From: GCA-002727735 sp038134525
GTDB taxonomy: Bacteria; Bacteroidota; Bacteroidia; Flavobacteriales_D; Parvicellaceae
Reading direction: 5' to 3'
Assembly: GCA_038134525.1 (NCBI GenBank)
Contig: JAYPVI010000005.1
Coordinates: forward strand, 74,464 to 138,463
DNA length: 64,000 nt
In this document: piece after piece, positions 16,874-25,659 of the stretch
Position numbering within the stretch: the stretch's first letter is position 1
Layout: every line of letters begins with the position of its first letter
The notes under the pieces: generated by a model
What the model was told of the DNA's origin: nothing
Seen by the model: the letters and a program-made list of their open reading frames with translations, nothing else
The model's database searches: none
Translations under genes and position numbers: made by a program

Positions 16874-18790
16874 TTAACGATTAATTAATTGTAAAAAACC
16901 CTTGAATTCTTCTATTTCAGATGTAGGTATAGTAAGAGGTTGTATAGAAATGTTATATAAGTATGTTCCATCGCTTGCCTTTAGTCCTGATGGTAATCGG
17001 CCATCCCAACCGATTCCTATATTATCCTCAAAAATTAATTGACCCCATCGGTTAAATATTTTCATGTATTCTACCTCAAAAGAAGTTCCTTGTGCACTAA
17101 AGATGTCATTTTCCCCATCTCCGTTTGGAGTAAACACATTAGGGATTATAAGATAGTACGGTTCTCTTGGGCAAAACTCTGTAATTAACGTAAATTGATA
17201 GGTGTTTGAACAGTTCACAGAATCTGTTCCTGTTACGAAATAAGTGCCTTCACTTGGGGCAATTATAGGGACACTATCAATTACATTGTTATTCCATGTG
17301 TAAGATGCAGCACCAATTCCATAAAGTGTAATGGTATCATCTTCGCATATAGTTGTATCTGAAAAATTACTTGTAACAGTTGGTTGTTGATTGAAAGTGA
17401 CATTAATGACAACAGTTGAGTCACATCCATTTGAGGCTGTAAATATTTCCTGTCCAGCAGAATTGTTGATGTCATAAATAGTGCCATTTATAATTAAGCT
17501 TTCATTAGTACATAGCGTGGTGTCCAGTGAGAAAGAAGCAGTAGGAATACTTGTTATCGTTATATATACAGTAGAATCGCATCCGTTAGGAGCTACAAAA
17601 ATTTCTTGTCCAGAAGGATTATTTGTCCCATAGTTTGTTCCATTAATTAATATCGAATCATTGTTGCAAATAATAGTGTCAATTACGGAGAATAAAAGTG
17701 GATCTTCTGTTACCGTAATATTGACTATAGAGTCACACCCGGAAATTGAGGATAGAAATTGTGTTCCGGTAAGGTTGTTGCTATTGTATGTAATTCCATT
17801 TATGGTTATGGAAGAGCCATTACAAATGGATGTATCTAAATTGGTATTGTATGTTGGATCACCTGGACTAATAATACAATTAATAGTTGTGTCACAATTA
17901 CTAAACACATTATCAATAATGTAAATAGTATATGTAGCATCTGCTAGATTTTGAATATTATAATTTCCTTGCCCAACTCCGTTATATTGGAGGGTGCCAT
18001 TCGATGATATATTGTAACTACTACTCCCACCAATATTTAAAGTAATTTCTCCATCATTTTCATTTTCACAACTTTCATTTATGGAATTTGATGACGCCAT
18101 TAAATCACAACAGATGTCAATTTGATAATATTTTGGTCCTATTATATCTGCACAAGATGCCATTGCATTAGAAACAATGGTGTTCCAATTCTGGCTACTT
18201 AATTGATTTATTAAATTTATATCATTAGTGTTTAGTGCATAAATTGAAAAAGTTCCAATATTGTTTCCATAATCAGAGGAAGTAAAAGTGCCATTTGAAT
18301 TATAGCTTATAATGGCATTTGATAAGGTATCAACCATAATATAAAGTTGTTGATAACCTGATGTTGTTGTAAACCCTGAAGAGCTTTCGGAAATGTCATC
18401 ACCCGAACAAATAATAATAGCCTGACAATTAATAATATTAAATTGTAAAGGACCTATATGATCGGCACAGGTTGCGTTAACAGTTGCTGAAAAATTAGTC
18501 CAGTTATTCCCATTGGCTATGGGCATTAAATTAATATCATTGGTATTTACTGCATAAATGGATAATAGACCATAATAGGATGCTCCATAATCTGCTGAAG
18601 TGAACGTACCTGAATTATTTTGAGCTAGAATATTACCAGTTACATCAACTAATACATAGTGTTGAACATATCCAGGTGATGATTCATAACTGGTAGTTGA
18701 TACAGAAATGTCATCACCCGAGCATAAGGTGTTTTGACCATAGAAAAAATGGAACTGAACAAAGAATAATATAAAAAAGATTCTTTTCAT
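16874..18790 (-). CDS. T9SS type B cargo protein with duplicated N-terminal domain
   Basis: A large exported surface protein of unknown role. I start it at 18790 (MKRIFFILFFVQFHFFYGQ, a clear signal peptide); the longer frame from 18832 begins inside the upstream gene. Two copies of a ~100-residue domain (both starting CSGDDIS and containing GTFTS.DYG and NTNDINL) are followed by three ~50-residue repeats with the pattern ICN..S..ING..Y...GCDS. The C-terminal ~90 residues are a gliding-motility-type (CHU_C) sorting domain: PNVFTPNGDGENDIF, then KIFNRWGQLIF and WDGR. Such tails direct proteins through the type IX system. It follows the 444-residue exported protein by 7 nt. Confidence 0.85.
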   Translation of the reverse strand: MKRIFFILFFVQFHFFYGQNTLCSGDDISVSTTSYESSPGYVQHYVLVDVTGNILAQNNSGTFTSADYGASYYGLLSIYAVNTNDINLMPIANGNNWTNFSATVNATCADHIGPLQFNIINCQAIIICSGDDISESSSGFTTTSGYQQLYIMVDTLSNAIISYNSNGTFTSSDYGNNIGTFSIYALNTNDINLINQLSSQNWNTIVSNAMASCADIIGPKYYQIDICCDLMASSNSINESCENENDGEITLNIGGSSSYNISSNGTLQYNGVGQGNYNIQNLADATYTIYIIDNVFSNCDTTINCIISPGDPTYNTNLDTSICNGSSITINGITYNSNNLTGTQFLSSISGCDSIVNITVTEDPLLFSVIDTIICNNDSILINGTNYGTNNPSGQEIFVAPNGCDSTVYITITSIPTASFSLDTTLCTNESLIINGTIYDINNSAGQEIFTASNGCDSTVVINVTFNQQPTVTSNFSDTTICEDDTITLYGIGAASYTWNNNVIDSVPIIAPSEGTYFVTGTDSVNCSNTYQFTLITEFCPREPYYLIIPNVFTPNGDGENDIFSAQGTSFEVEYMKIFNRWGQLIFEDNIGIGWDGRLPSGLKASDGTYLYNISIQPLTIPTSEIEEFKGFLQLINR

Positions 18791-18797
18791 TATTCTA

Positions 18798-20132
18798 TCA
18801 ATTCCAAGTTCCAGCATTTGCGCTACAAGCATTTACACAGGATACTGAGATAACAAATTGACCATTTGATGTTCCGTTACCATCGACATAGATAAAATAT
18901 TCAACTCCAATTGTAGTTGTAAAAGTTATGGATGAAGTAGTTCCACTTCCACTATTATTGTCGCTACCCACACAGGTTAAATTTGAACACGTTCCAGAAT
19001 AGACAAATATTTCTGTATCAAAATTTGTTGCACTATTTGATGTGCTTGCTGTTATATCTGATCCATCACCTATGTATTTGTACCAAACACCTGCTCCGGT
19101 TGTTAATCCTCCACATGAAGGAGGAGCATCGTTACTAGTAGCTAGTATATTATTAGAAGTGTCAAGATCTCCGCAATTTAAAACAATGGCATTGTCACAT
19201 GAGTCATTAGTTGGATTTATGGCAATTCCTGATTGGGCTTCCCAATAATAATCGCAAAGATCCCCGGCATATCCGTCAATATAAACCAAATAACTTTGTC
19301 CTATCACTAGCGGAGTTCCTGAATTGTCTGGTATAGTAAATGTGCCACTGCCTAAAGCAGGATTTTCACAAGCAATTTCTACCATATTATCTTGATCCCA
19401 ACAATTTCCATCAAATACAGCAAATTGTACTCCTTGATTATTTGCGCAGTTTTCAACTGTCCAGTCTAATACTATGGTGTCATCTGCTGCTGTAAACTGT
19501 AGCCATGAGTCATTGTTTGAGGAGCCACAAAAATTATCTGGTCCAGGGAAAGCTCCACCTGCGTCAACAGTGTAATTGCAATCAGTTGAACCATAATAGG
19601 CTTGGCTTAAATCAATACTTGGTGCACTACATGGTAAATCAGAAGGAGCGTTTGGTAAAGTACAGTAATTCGTTCCACCGCCTCCTCCACCGCCTCCTCC
19701 AAGAGATCGGTAAATCATTACTTCTGTAATGGTAGAGTTAGATGTGCAAGGAAACTGATTTAAATGTAAATGGACCTCTCCATTGATTGTCGAAGTCCAA
19801 CTTATATATGAGTTAGTTCCACAACCTGAAAAATCATCATTGTAGGCCAACAGGTTTCCTACATTATCTCTTAAGGTTAATTCAGAATCGTAAGAGGCGC
19901 TTACACCACCGTAAAGATTACACGTAGAAAATTGATAAATATCTCCAGAAATTACATTTATCTTAATCACCTCTCCAGCCCAATTATCAGGTGTTGCTGA
20001 AGCCCATACCCCTGTTGGAGGAGTATAAGATGTTACAGGCCAAAAATTTGCTCCATTGTTACATTGACTGTAGTTATTCTCGGAAAATAAAATTGATGTT
20101 AAGATTAAGATGGATAATGCTAACTTATTCAT
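18798..20132 (-). CDS. Exported multidomain surface protein, C-terminus abrupt
   Basis: An extracellular protein of unknown function with an N-terminal signal peptide. Residues about 25-143 look like a PPC-type beta-sandwich. A run of nine glycines (145-153) then links to two further beta-sandwich modules, one starting near CTLPNAPSDLPCSAP and one near NDSCDNAIVLNCGD with GVWYKYIGDG. No T9SS tail is visible: the chain ends at CSANAGTWN followed by two stop codons. In larger Bacteroidota proteins a C.A.AGTW stretch often opens a further domain (family knowledge, from memory), so this may be a shortened gene. It may depend on its neighbours for surface attachment. Confidence 0.75.
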   Translation of the reverse strand: MNKLALSILILTSILFSENNYSQCNNGANFWPVTSYTPPTGVWASATPDNWAGEVIKINVISGDIYQFSTCNLYGGVSASYDSELTLRDNVGNLLAYNDDFSGCGTNSYISWTSTINGEVHLHLNQFPCTSNSTITEVMIYRSLGGGGGGGGGTNYCTLPNAPSDLPCSAPSIDLSQAYYGSTDCNYTVDAGGAFPGPDNFCGSSNNDSWLQFTAADDTIVLDWTVENCANNQGVQFAVFDGNCWDQDNMVEIACENPALGSGTFTIPDNSGTPLVIGQSYLVYIDGYAGDLCDYYWEAQSGIAINPTNDSCDNAIVLNCGDLDTSNNILATSNDAPPSCGGLTTGAGVWYKYIGDGSDITASTSNSATNFDTEIFVYSGTCSNLTCVGSDNNSGSGTTSSITFTTTIGVEYFIYVDGNGTSNGQFVISVSCVNACSANAGTWN

Positions 20133-20136
20133 ATCC

Positions 20137-20475
20137 CTAGTCTTTTAATTCGTTAATTATTTGGTTTGTAGATTTATATCTTGAAAACCAAGTTGATTTG
20201 AATTCTAAAAATTCAGCATACTTATCTGAGTCATTATTTTTATAATTTTCAACATAATCATTGATCTGATTAAATTGCTCAGAAGAAAGGTAGATGTAGT
20301 TTCGTTTTTCTAATTTCTTGAAAGTAGGTAAATAATTAGGATTAGTATATAAAAATGATCTAATCTCATTTTTAGCTTCTTCAGATGACTGGTTATATAC
20401 TAATTTTAAATTCTCACTTTGTGCGTGATTTGCCATGAAAAGCAAGAAGAATAAGGATATAAATAAAATTCTCAT
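20137..20475 (-). CDS. Small exported protein of unknown function
   Basis: A 112-residue protein beginning with a signal peptide (MRILFISLFFLLFMANHAQS) and continuing as a charged, mostly helical domain rich in Lys, Glu, Asn and Tyr. I chose the ATG at 20475 because it opens the signal peptide and because a -7 promoter box lies at 20515-20522, inside the longer frame that begins at 20565. It ends 4 nt before the 444-residue exported protein and probably belongs to the same transcript. I recognise no family. Confidence 0.6.
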   Translation of the reverse strand: MRILFISLFFLLFMANHAQSENLKLVYNQSSEEAKNEIRSFLYTNPNYLPTFKKLEKRNYIYLSSEQFNQINDYVENYKNNDSDKYAEFLEFKSTWFSRYKSTNQIINELKD

Positions 20476-20514
20476 TTCTGATAATTTTCCGTTAATGGAT
20501 ACTTGAATAATACG

Positions 20515-20522
20515 CAAATTTA
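20515..20522 (-). promoter_or_regulatory. -7 element ahead of the 112-residue exported protein
   Basis: TAAATTTG on the minus strand matches TAnnTTTG exactly and lies 39 nt before the chosen ATG. A TTG upstream is only 14 nt away, shorter than usual, so the -33 part is doubtful. Confidence 0.35.
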
Positions 20523-20527
20523 GTTCT

Positions 20528-22921
20528 TTATCGGAACAATGATAAATAATCTTTGCGAATTTCACGGGAAATTATGCCGGATTCATTTTTGGTAAAATCA
20601 ATTAAATAATAATATGTCCCCTCTGGTGCTATTTGGCCTGAACTTAATCTACCATCCCATGGATTATTAAAGTTTGTTTGAAAAACCACTTCTCCCCATC
20701 GGTTAAATATAGTTGTGCTATGCAATTCAAAACTTGTTCCAGTAACCAAAAACCCATCATTTTCTCCATCATTATTTGGGGTGAAAACATTAGGGATATT
20801 CATAAAAAAGGGTTCTACATAACAAGTGTCTATTGTAATGTTAACTGAGCTTGAGGACTGACAATAATTAGAGTCAAATCCAATTACAGTGTAGGTTCCG
20901 TTATCTATTGGTGAGTAATAAGCACTATCAATAATATTTCCGCTCCAAGTATAGTTCTCTGCTCCTGTAGCAAATATTAGAATAGAACTATCCATACAAA
21001 TGGTAGTATCTCCAATATTAATGCTTACTGTTGGAGTGTCATTAACAGTCAAAACGTAGCTTGTAATAGAATCGCAATTATATATAGACGAAAGAATTTC
21101 AATTTGATTACCACCAAAATTATAGATAAATCCATTCCAAATGTATGGAAGATCGGAAGAACATATGGTGTCAAATTCGTAATTAAGATAAGATGGGTGT
21201 ATAATTAAGTCTAAATTTATTATTGAATCGCATCCTTGTGAGTTAAACGTGTTATATTGAGCTGAACTATTAGATGAGGTATAAGTTAAACCATCAATCC
21301 ACTGTAAGGAATCACAAGCTATTTGTTGGTCGGTTGCAATAGAGGAATTATTAATAATTAGGTTCAGTGTAATTATACTATCACAACCGTATTGATTTGA
21401 CAATGTTACTGTTGGTAAATTGGTTGTTGAGGTATACGTATTTCCATCCAACCAGGTGTAACTATCGCAAGCGGTTTGTTGATCTACTGAATTTGTACTA
21501 TTGTTGATAGTAAGGTTTAGTGTAATAATACTGTCACAACCTGACAGATTTGGAATCGTATATGTAGGTGTATTTGTTGATGCAGTATAGGTAATTCCAT
21601 CAATCCAAGTAAAAGCATTACAATTTGTTTGCACATCATTGCTGTAGCTGTCATAATTAATGGTTAAGTCTAACTGAACCACGCTATCACAACCACTTGT
21701 AGATGGTATAGTTATGCTTGCTGTATTATTAGAGTTGGTGTAATTTACTCCGTCAATCCAAGTATAGTTGTTACAACTGGTAATTATATCTGTCGATGTT
21801 CCACCTGTATTTACGCTTACTAAAACATTATCAGAGTCTGTACATCCACCATTGTCAATAGTTGCAGTAAAAGTGGTAGAACTATTTGGAGATACTGAAT
21901 TGTCATAAGTAGATACGCCATTACTCCATGAAATATTACCCAAGTAATAAATTTTAAAATTTAGCAATCCACCATTGTCACCATATTGAGAGTCTGTAAA
22001 GCTAAATGTATAGTTCGATCCTCCATTAAATATCATTTGATAGGTATGGTTTGTTAAGTTTAATTGTGAAGGGATTTGCGCATAATTTTGTGGATGAACA
22101 TTGTTCCATTTCCATACAACTCCAGGAGACCATACGTAATTATTATACCACCCACTACCAAAGAAAGCATCTCTAGTCTCATTAGTTGATCCATAAAAGG
22201 TCCCAGAAACAATAACGTAGTAAACACCAGGTAAAGTAGTAGTTGTTGTAGTGTGTGAAAAAGCATTATTAAATGTCATGTTAAATTCTTCTGCTAGGAT
22301 TCCACCATATGCTGTGTCAATGGTTAATGTTGTAGATTCTCCAGCACATAAATTAAAATCTTCAGAAACTTCAATGTGTGGATTGTTATTAAGATTTAGT
22401 GTAAACTCACATAATGAACTCCCACTATTTACACTGGCATCAAAAACGATTTGCTCAACACATCCCATCACTGTGACGTCAATGGTGGCAGAAAAATCAT
22501 TAGATGCAGCGCCAAATAGTTCACTGCTTTCAAAACTCAATACATTATTCATGTTTTGGTAAACTGACCAGTCACCGTCCTGAACTACAGAATTAATATT
22601 ACTTCCAGAAAGTGCTTGTAATGTACCTGTAAGAATTCCCATGCTCAAGTCAGCTGTACTCAAACTACTTGTGGTATTGTATGACCCTGATAAAACAACC
22701 TGTGGCGTATTGGATGACGATAAAAATGAAAGAGTAAAACCATAAAAGGGAACATCTAAAGTTCCTAATTCTACCATAAAATTTAAGTTGTACGTAATAC
22801 TGCCATCTGGATTGAGGGTCTGATTGTTAATAGATATCGAACTATTATTACAACAAAACGAATTTAAGGTGAGTAAATTTAAAAGTAGAACTACAATGAA
22901 ATATACCTTAACTTTTTTCAA
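20528..22921 (-). CDS. T9SS type B cargo protein with tandem ~50-residue repeats
   Basis: A secreted surface protein, 797 residues, function unknown. After the signal peptide comes a region with several beta-rich segments (about 25-370). Four good and one divergent copies of a ~51-residue repeat follow, with the pattern C..YTWIDG..YT......GCDSIITLNLTIN. The C-terminal domain contains NIPNVFTPNNDGENDGF, IFNRWGEVVFQ and WDGR, the type B sorting signature that sends proteins through the type IX machine. It has its own strong promoter and is the first gene of the four-gene run of exported proteins. Confidence 0.88.
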   Translation of the reverse strand: MKKVKVYFIVVLLLNLLTLNSFCCNNSSISINNQTLNPDGSITYNLNFMVELGTLDVPFYGFTLSFLSSSNTPQVVLSGSYNTTSSLSTADLSMGILTGTLQALSGSNINSVVQDGDWSVYQNMNNVLSFESSELFGAASNDFSATIDVTVMGCVEQIVFDASVNSGSSLCEFTLNLNNNPHIEVSEDFNLCAGESTTLTIDTAYGGILAEEFNMTFNNAFSHTTTTTTLPGVYYVIVSGTFYGSTNETRDAFFGSGWYNNYVWSPGVVWKWNNVHPQNYAQIPSQLNLTNHTYQMIFNGGSNYTFSFTDSQYGDNGGLLNFKIYYLGNISWSNGVSTYDNSVSPNSSTTFTATIDNGGCTDSDNVLVSVNTGGTSTDIITSCNNYTWIDGVNYTNSNNTASITIPSTSGCDSVVQLDLTINYDSYSNDVQTNCNAFTWIDGITYTASTNTPTYTIPNLSGCDSIITLNLTINNSTNSVDQQTACDSYTWLDGNTYTSTTNLPTVTLSNQYGCDSIITLNLIINNSSIATDQQIACDSLQWIDGLTYTSSNSSAQYNTFNSQGCDSIINLDLIIHPSYLNYEFDTICSSDLPYIWNGFIYNFGGNQIEILSSIYNCDSITSYVLTVNDTPTVSINIGDTTICMDSSILIFATGAENYTWSGNIIDSAYYSPIDNGTYTVIGFDSNYCQSSSSVNITIDTCYVEPFFMNIPNVFTPNNDGENDGFLVTGTSFELHSTTIFNRWGEVVFQTNFNNPWDGRLSSGQIAPEGTYYYLIDFTKNESGIISREIRKDYLSLFR

Positions 22922-22937
22922 AATTTTAGTTTAGGTT

Positions 22938-22967
22938 CAAATTTATTTAAAGTATTTTATTTTACAA
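22938..22967 (-). promoter_or_regulatory. Promoter of the 797-residue T9SS cargo gene
   Basis: TTG (22967-22965), 19 nt, then TAAATTTG (22945-22938) on the minus strand is an ideal Bacteroidota promoter, with a leader of about 16 nt before the ATG at 22921. Confidence 0.65.
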
Positions 22968-22993
22968 ATAAAAATTTTTTTAAGTTTTTATTT
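22966..22993. terminator. All-AT inverted repeat between two minus-strand genes
   Basis: AAATAAAAA (22966-22974) is a perfect inverted repeat of TTTTTATTT (22985-22993). It lies just after the gene ending at 23023 and could end its transcript, but a stem without G-C pairs is weak. Confidence 0.25.
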
Positions 22994-23022
22994 TATGTCA
23001 GAACCATTTTTAGGTAATTTCT

Positions 23023-23904
23023 CTACGCAACTGGTGCAAGTACTTTATTTGGGAAAGTTCCTATATCTTCAATCTTGTATCCCTTTGGATAGCTAGATCT
23101 TTTCTTTGTAGTTCCTAATACGGGTTTTTTCTTATCGCCAATTAGACTCATAAACCACATTCTTATTTGCAGTAAAATCATAACAAATGCTCTTAAAATT
23201 GGATTAGGGTGTTTAAAACCCATAGCATTTAGTAGAGGTTCATCCATAAGACAATTGGTAATGGGTCTTCCTAAAAAGGCTAATTGCTTTGGAATAAAAA
23301 AACTGATGAGTAAATCTCTAGTGTATTTAGCAATTTCACTGTTGCTTTTTGAATACTTGAAGTTTTCCTTCTCATACTTTAGGTGAAATGCTTTAAATTC
23401 TCGATAATCTTCTGGTATGTTTTTAATCCCCATATTTTTTCCAACTTCTTTGAAAAAATAAAAAATCGCTCTTTTTTCTTTTCTAGTTGGTTTTCTCCAC
23501 GCAAATCGATCAAGCCAAAAAATAGGAATAAACACAAAAGTACTTAGCACATATAAAAAGTCACTATTGTCAATACTGTAAGCTCCATGCATTGCATTCA
23601 TTCTTTTGAAAGCCTTTTGAGCTCTTTCACTACTGTAACCATTTTCAATAATTTCATACATAATCAGCTCTGTGTCATCGTATCTTTTTTTTGTGTTTTT
23701 TTTGAATTCACCAGTGCTGGCAAGCAACCTTGAAATACTTGGGACTGCAAATGTTCTAAAAAAACCAAATTCAAGTGATCGTTCTATATCATGTGGAAAA
23801 CAGTGACAAGCAATAAGGTAAACTATTCTTTCATGATCTTTAATTGGATCAAGTTGTTCAATTTCTTTAGATATTTCTCTTCTTTTCAAATAATTTAAAA
23901 GCAT
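23023..23904 (-). CDS. MpaB/DUF2236-like oxygenase-family protein
   Basis: Resembles the ER-bound oxygenase MpaB / latex-clearing protein family (DUF2236), whose characterised members bind heme. Family-like features are FFRTFAVPSISRLLASTGEF near residue 47, RMNAMHGAYSIDNSDFLYVLSTF near 100-122, and RFAWRKPTRKEKRAIFYFFKEVGKNMGI near 135-162. A conserved His for heme would be expected; His105 (in NAMHGAY) is a candidate. It is a cytoplasmic or membrane-associated protein of 293 residues with hydrophobic stretches near 120 and 240. The substrate is unknown. It stands alone. Confidence 0.75.
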   Translation of the reverse strand: MLLNYLKRREISKEIEQLDPIKDHERIVYLIACHCFPHDIERSLEFGFFRTFAVPSISRLLASTGEFKKNTKKRYDDTELIMYEIIENGYSSERAQKAFKRMNAMHGAYSIDNSDFLYVLSTFVFIPIFWLDRFAWRKPTRKEKRAIFYFFKEVGKNMGIKNIPEDYREFKAFHLKYEKENFKYSKSNSEIAKYTRDLLISFFIPKQLAFLGRPITNCLMDEPLLNAMGFKHPNPILRAFVMILLQIRMWFMSLIGDKKKPVLGTTKKRSSYPKGYKIEDIGTFPNKVLAPVA

Positions 23905-24075
23905 GTGTTCTGATTTATAGATTACAATATATTTAAAAAAGAAATATCAATTGCAATAAAAATAATTCACTATGAACAACTGAAATTTTTGATTGTTGAA
24001 AACTGTTTTAAAAAGTCAAAAAAGAATCAACTCAAAGACTATTGAAATAAATGTAATTTTCTGAAAAATTTAATT

Positions 24076-24243
24076 ATGAGTAATACTGAAATACAATCAA
24101 AAATTGAAGAGCTTAAGTCTAAATTATCTGGAAATATGATGAGTGATATGGAAATTAGAGACCAAATTCATAATCTGGAAATGACATTAAATGGGGTAAA
24201 ACCTGAAGATTCACATTTTGATTGTATAGGTTGTGGATCCTGA
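24076..24243 (+). CDS. 55-residue protein ending in a CIGCGS tail
   Basis: This small gene is complete: ATG at 24076, TGA at 24241. The protein has a charged helical part (residues 4-40, with MSDMEIRDQIHNLEM) and a tail DSHFDCIGCGS at the extreme C-terminus. The CxxC pair next to the end suggests metal or redox chemistry. I believe similar small proteins with the same C-terminal motif occur in other Flavobacteriia, but I cannot confirm this here. It ends 2 bp before the mnmE stop codon on the other strand. Confidence 0.75.
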   Translation: MSNTEIQSKIEELKSKLSGNMMSDMEIRDQIHNLEMTLNGVKPEDSHFDCIGCGS

Positions 24244-24245
24244 TC

Positions 24246-25604
24246 CTATTTTCCAATACAAAAGTTTGCGAAAATATTTCCTAGTAGTTCTTCTGTTGAA
24301 ATTTCACCTGTAATGGTGCCTAATTGATGAAGTGACTGCCTGATGTCCATGGCAAGAAACTCTCCGCTGGTGTTGTTTATTAGTCCTTCCTTAACTTTAT
24401 TTAAATCACTCAAGCAAAGATTAATTGCTTCTAGATGACGACTATTTGTAAGTATTGTTCCTTCATAAGTTTCTCCGATTTTTAGAAATAGTTTTAAAAT
24501 ATGCTTTTTAACCATTTCAACATCATTTAAGTTATTAGCCGAAATATGAAGATCTCCTAATAAATTATTTTTTTGTATTAAATCTATTTTGTTTGCTATT
24601 GTTATAATGGGAATTCCATTTTTCTTAAAATTCAAAATATCATTTTCTACTTCCTTATTATTGATTTCTGATGCATCATATAAATATATTAAAATGGAAG
24701 CTTTTTTGGCCATTTCTAAAGAGCGATTGACTCCCATTTTTTCAACGGTATCAATAGTATCTCTTATTCCTGCAGTGTCAATAAATCTAAATTCTATTCC
24801 TTCTATAACAAAAGATTCCTCTATTGTATCTCTAGTTGTACCAGGAATGTTAGATACCAATGCTCTTTCTTCTTTAATAATTTTGTTAAGCAAAGTAGAT
24901 TTTCCTGCATTTGGTTTGCCAATGATGACTACCGGGACGCCATTTTTTATTGCATTTCCGTAAGAAAAGGATTGTTTTAGATCAATTAATCTAGTAATTA
25001 TTTCATCAATGAGCATTTTAAGTTGACTCTTATCAGCAAAGTCAACATCTTCTTCTGCAAAATCCAGTTCCAGCTCTACTAAAGAGGCCAGTTCAATCAA
25101 CTTATCTCTAAGCATAGATAGTTCATTGGTAAAAGAACCTTTCATTTGGTTAAGGGCAATTTGATGTGCAGATTCAGATTTGGCATAGATAAGGTCGGCA
25201 ACAGCCTCCGTTTGTGTTAAATCCATCTTGCCATTTAAAAATGCTCTTTGTGAAAACTCACCGGCCTTTGCTAGTCTTACTTTCTTCTCGTGTAATATCT
25301 CAATTATTTTGTGTTGAATATATATGGAACCATGACAGGCAATTTCAACAACATCTTCCCCAGTAAACGATTTTGGAGACCTGTAAATGGAAACCATTAC
25401 TTGATCAATTTCCAAATTTTCATGTTTTATAGTCCCAAATTTCAATGTGTATCCTGTTGCGTTGATAATGTCTCTTGTGAAAATGGAGTTTACAATAGAA
25501 ATAGAGTCTTTTCCAGAAATTCTAATAATGGCTACTCCTCCGTATCCCGCAGGTGTTGAAATGGCACAGATATTGTCCTGGTTTATTTCTGAATGATACA
25601 TCAT
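24246..25604 (-). CDS. mnmE: tRNA modification GTPase MnmE
   Basis: GTPase that with MnmG installs the cmnm5 group on wobble uridines of tRNA. Domains: N-terminal tetrahydrofolate-binding domain (to about 120), helical domain, and an inserted G domain with G1 GKPNAGKST (229-237), G2 TTRDT, G3 DTAG (276-279) and G4 NKID. The C-terminal CIGK motif (Cys449) is present, as in active MnmE. Two ATGs open the frame, at 25604 and 25601. A perfect -7 box ends 1 nt before the first, so the second is the likelier start on a leaderless mRNA. Confidence 0.97.
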   Translation of the reverse strand: MMYHSEINQDNICAISTPAGYGGVAIIRISGKDSISIVNSIFTRDIINATGYTLKFGTIKHENLEIDQVMVSIYRSPKSFTGEDVVEIACHGSIYIQHKIIEILHEKKVRLAKAGEFSQRAFLNGKMDLTQTEAVADLIYAKSESAHQIALNQMKGSFTNELSMLRDKLIELASLVELELDFAEEDVDFADKSQLKMLIDEIITRLIDLKQSFSYGNAIKNGVPVVIIGKPNAGKSTLLNKIIKEERALVSNIPGTTRDTIEESFVIEGIEFRFIDTAGIRDTIDTVEKMGVNRSLEMAKKASILIYLYDASEINNKEVENDILNFKKNGIPIITIANKIDLIQKNNLLGDLHISANNLNDVEMVKKHILKLFLKIGETYEGTILTNSRHLEAINLCLSDLNKVKEGLINNTSGEFLAMDIRQSLHQLGTITGEISTEELLGNIFANFCIGK

Positions 25605-25605
25605 A

Positions 25606-25613
25606 CAAATATA
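25606..25613 (-). promoter_or_regulatory. -7 promoter element of mnmE
   Basis: The minus strand reads TATATTTG directly before the first mnmE ATG, with one base between. No TTG lies at the normal -33 distance. If used, the mRNA has essentially no 5' UTR. Confidence 0.5.
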
Positions 25614-25659
25614 TGGCTCTTTTTATCTCACTTTATGGATAAACTACTAATTTTAAGCA

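Noticed and set aside
22251..22562. Plus-strand 103-codon ORF
   Set aside because: It is wholly inside the 797-residue T9SS cargo gene on the other strand and has no recognisable protein features.
23905..24075. Search for a small gene or RNA in the divergent gap
   Set aside because: No reading frame longer than a few codons and no stable GC-containing hairpin is seen.
24589..24963. Plus-strand 124-codon ORF
   Set aside because: It is antisense to the G domain of mnmE and is a composition shadow.
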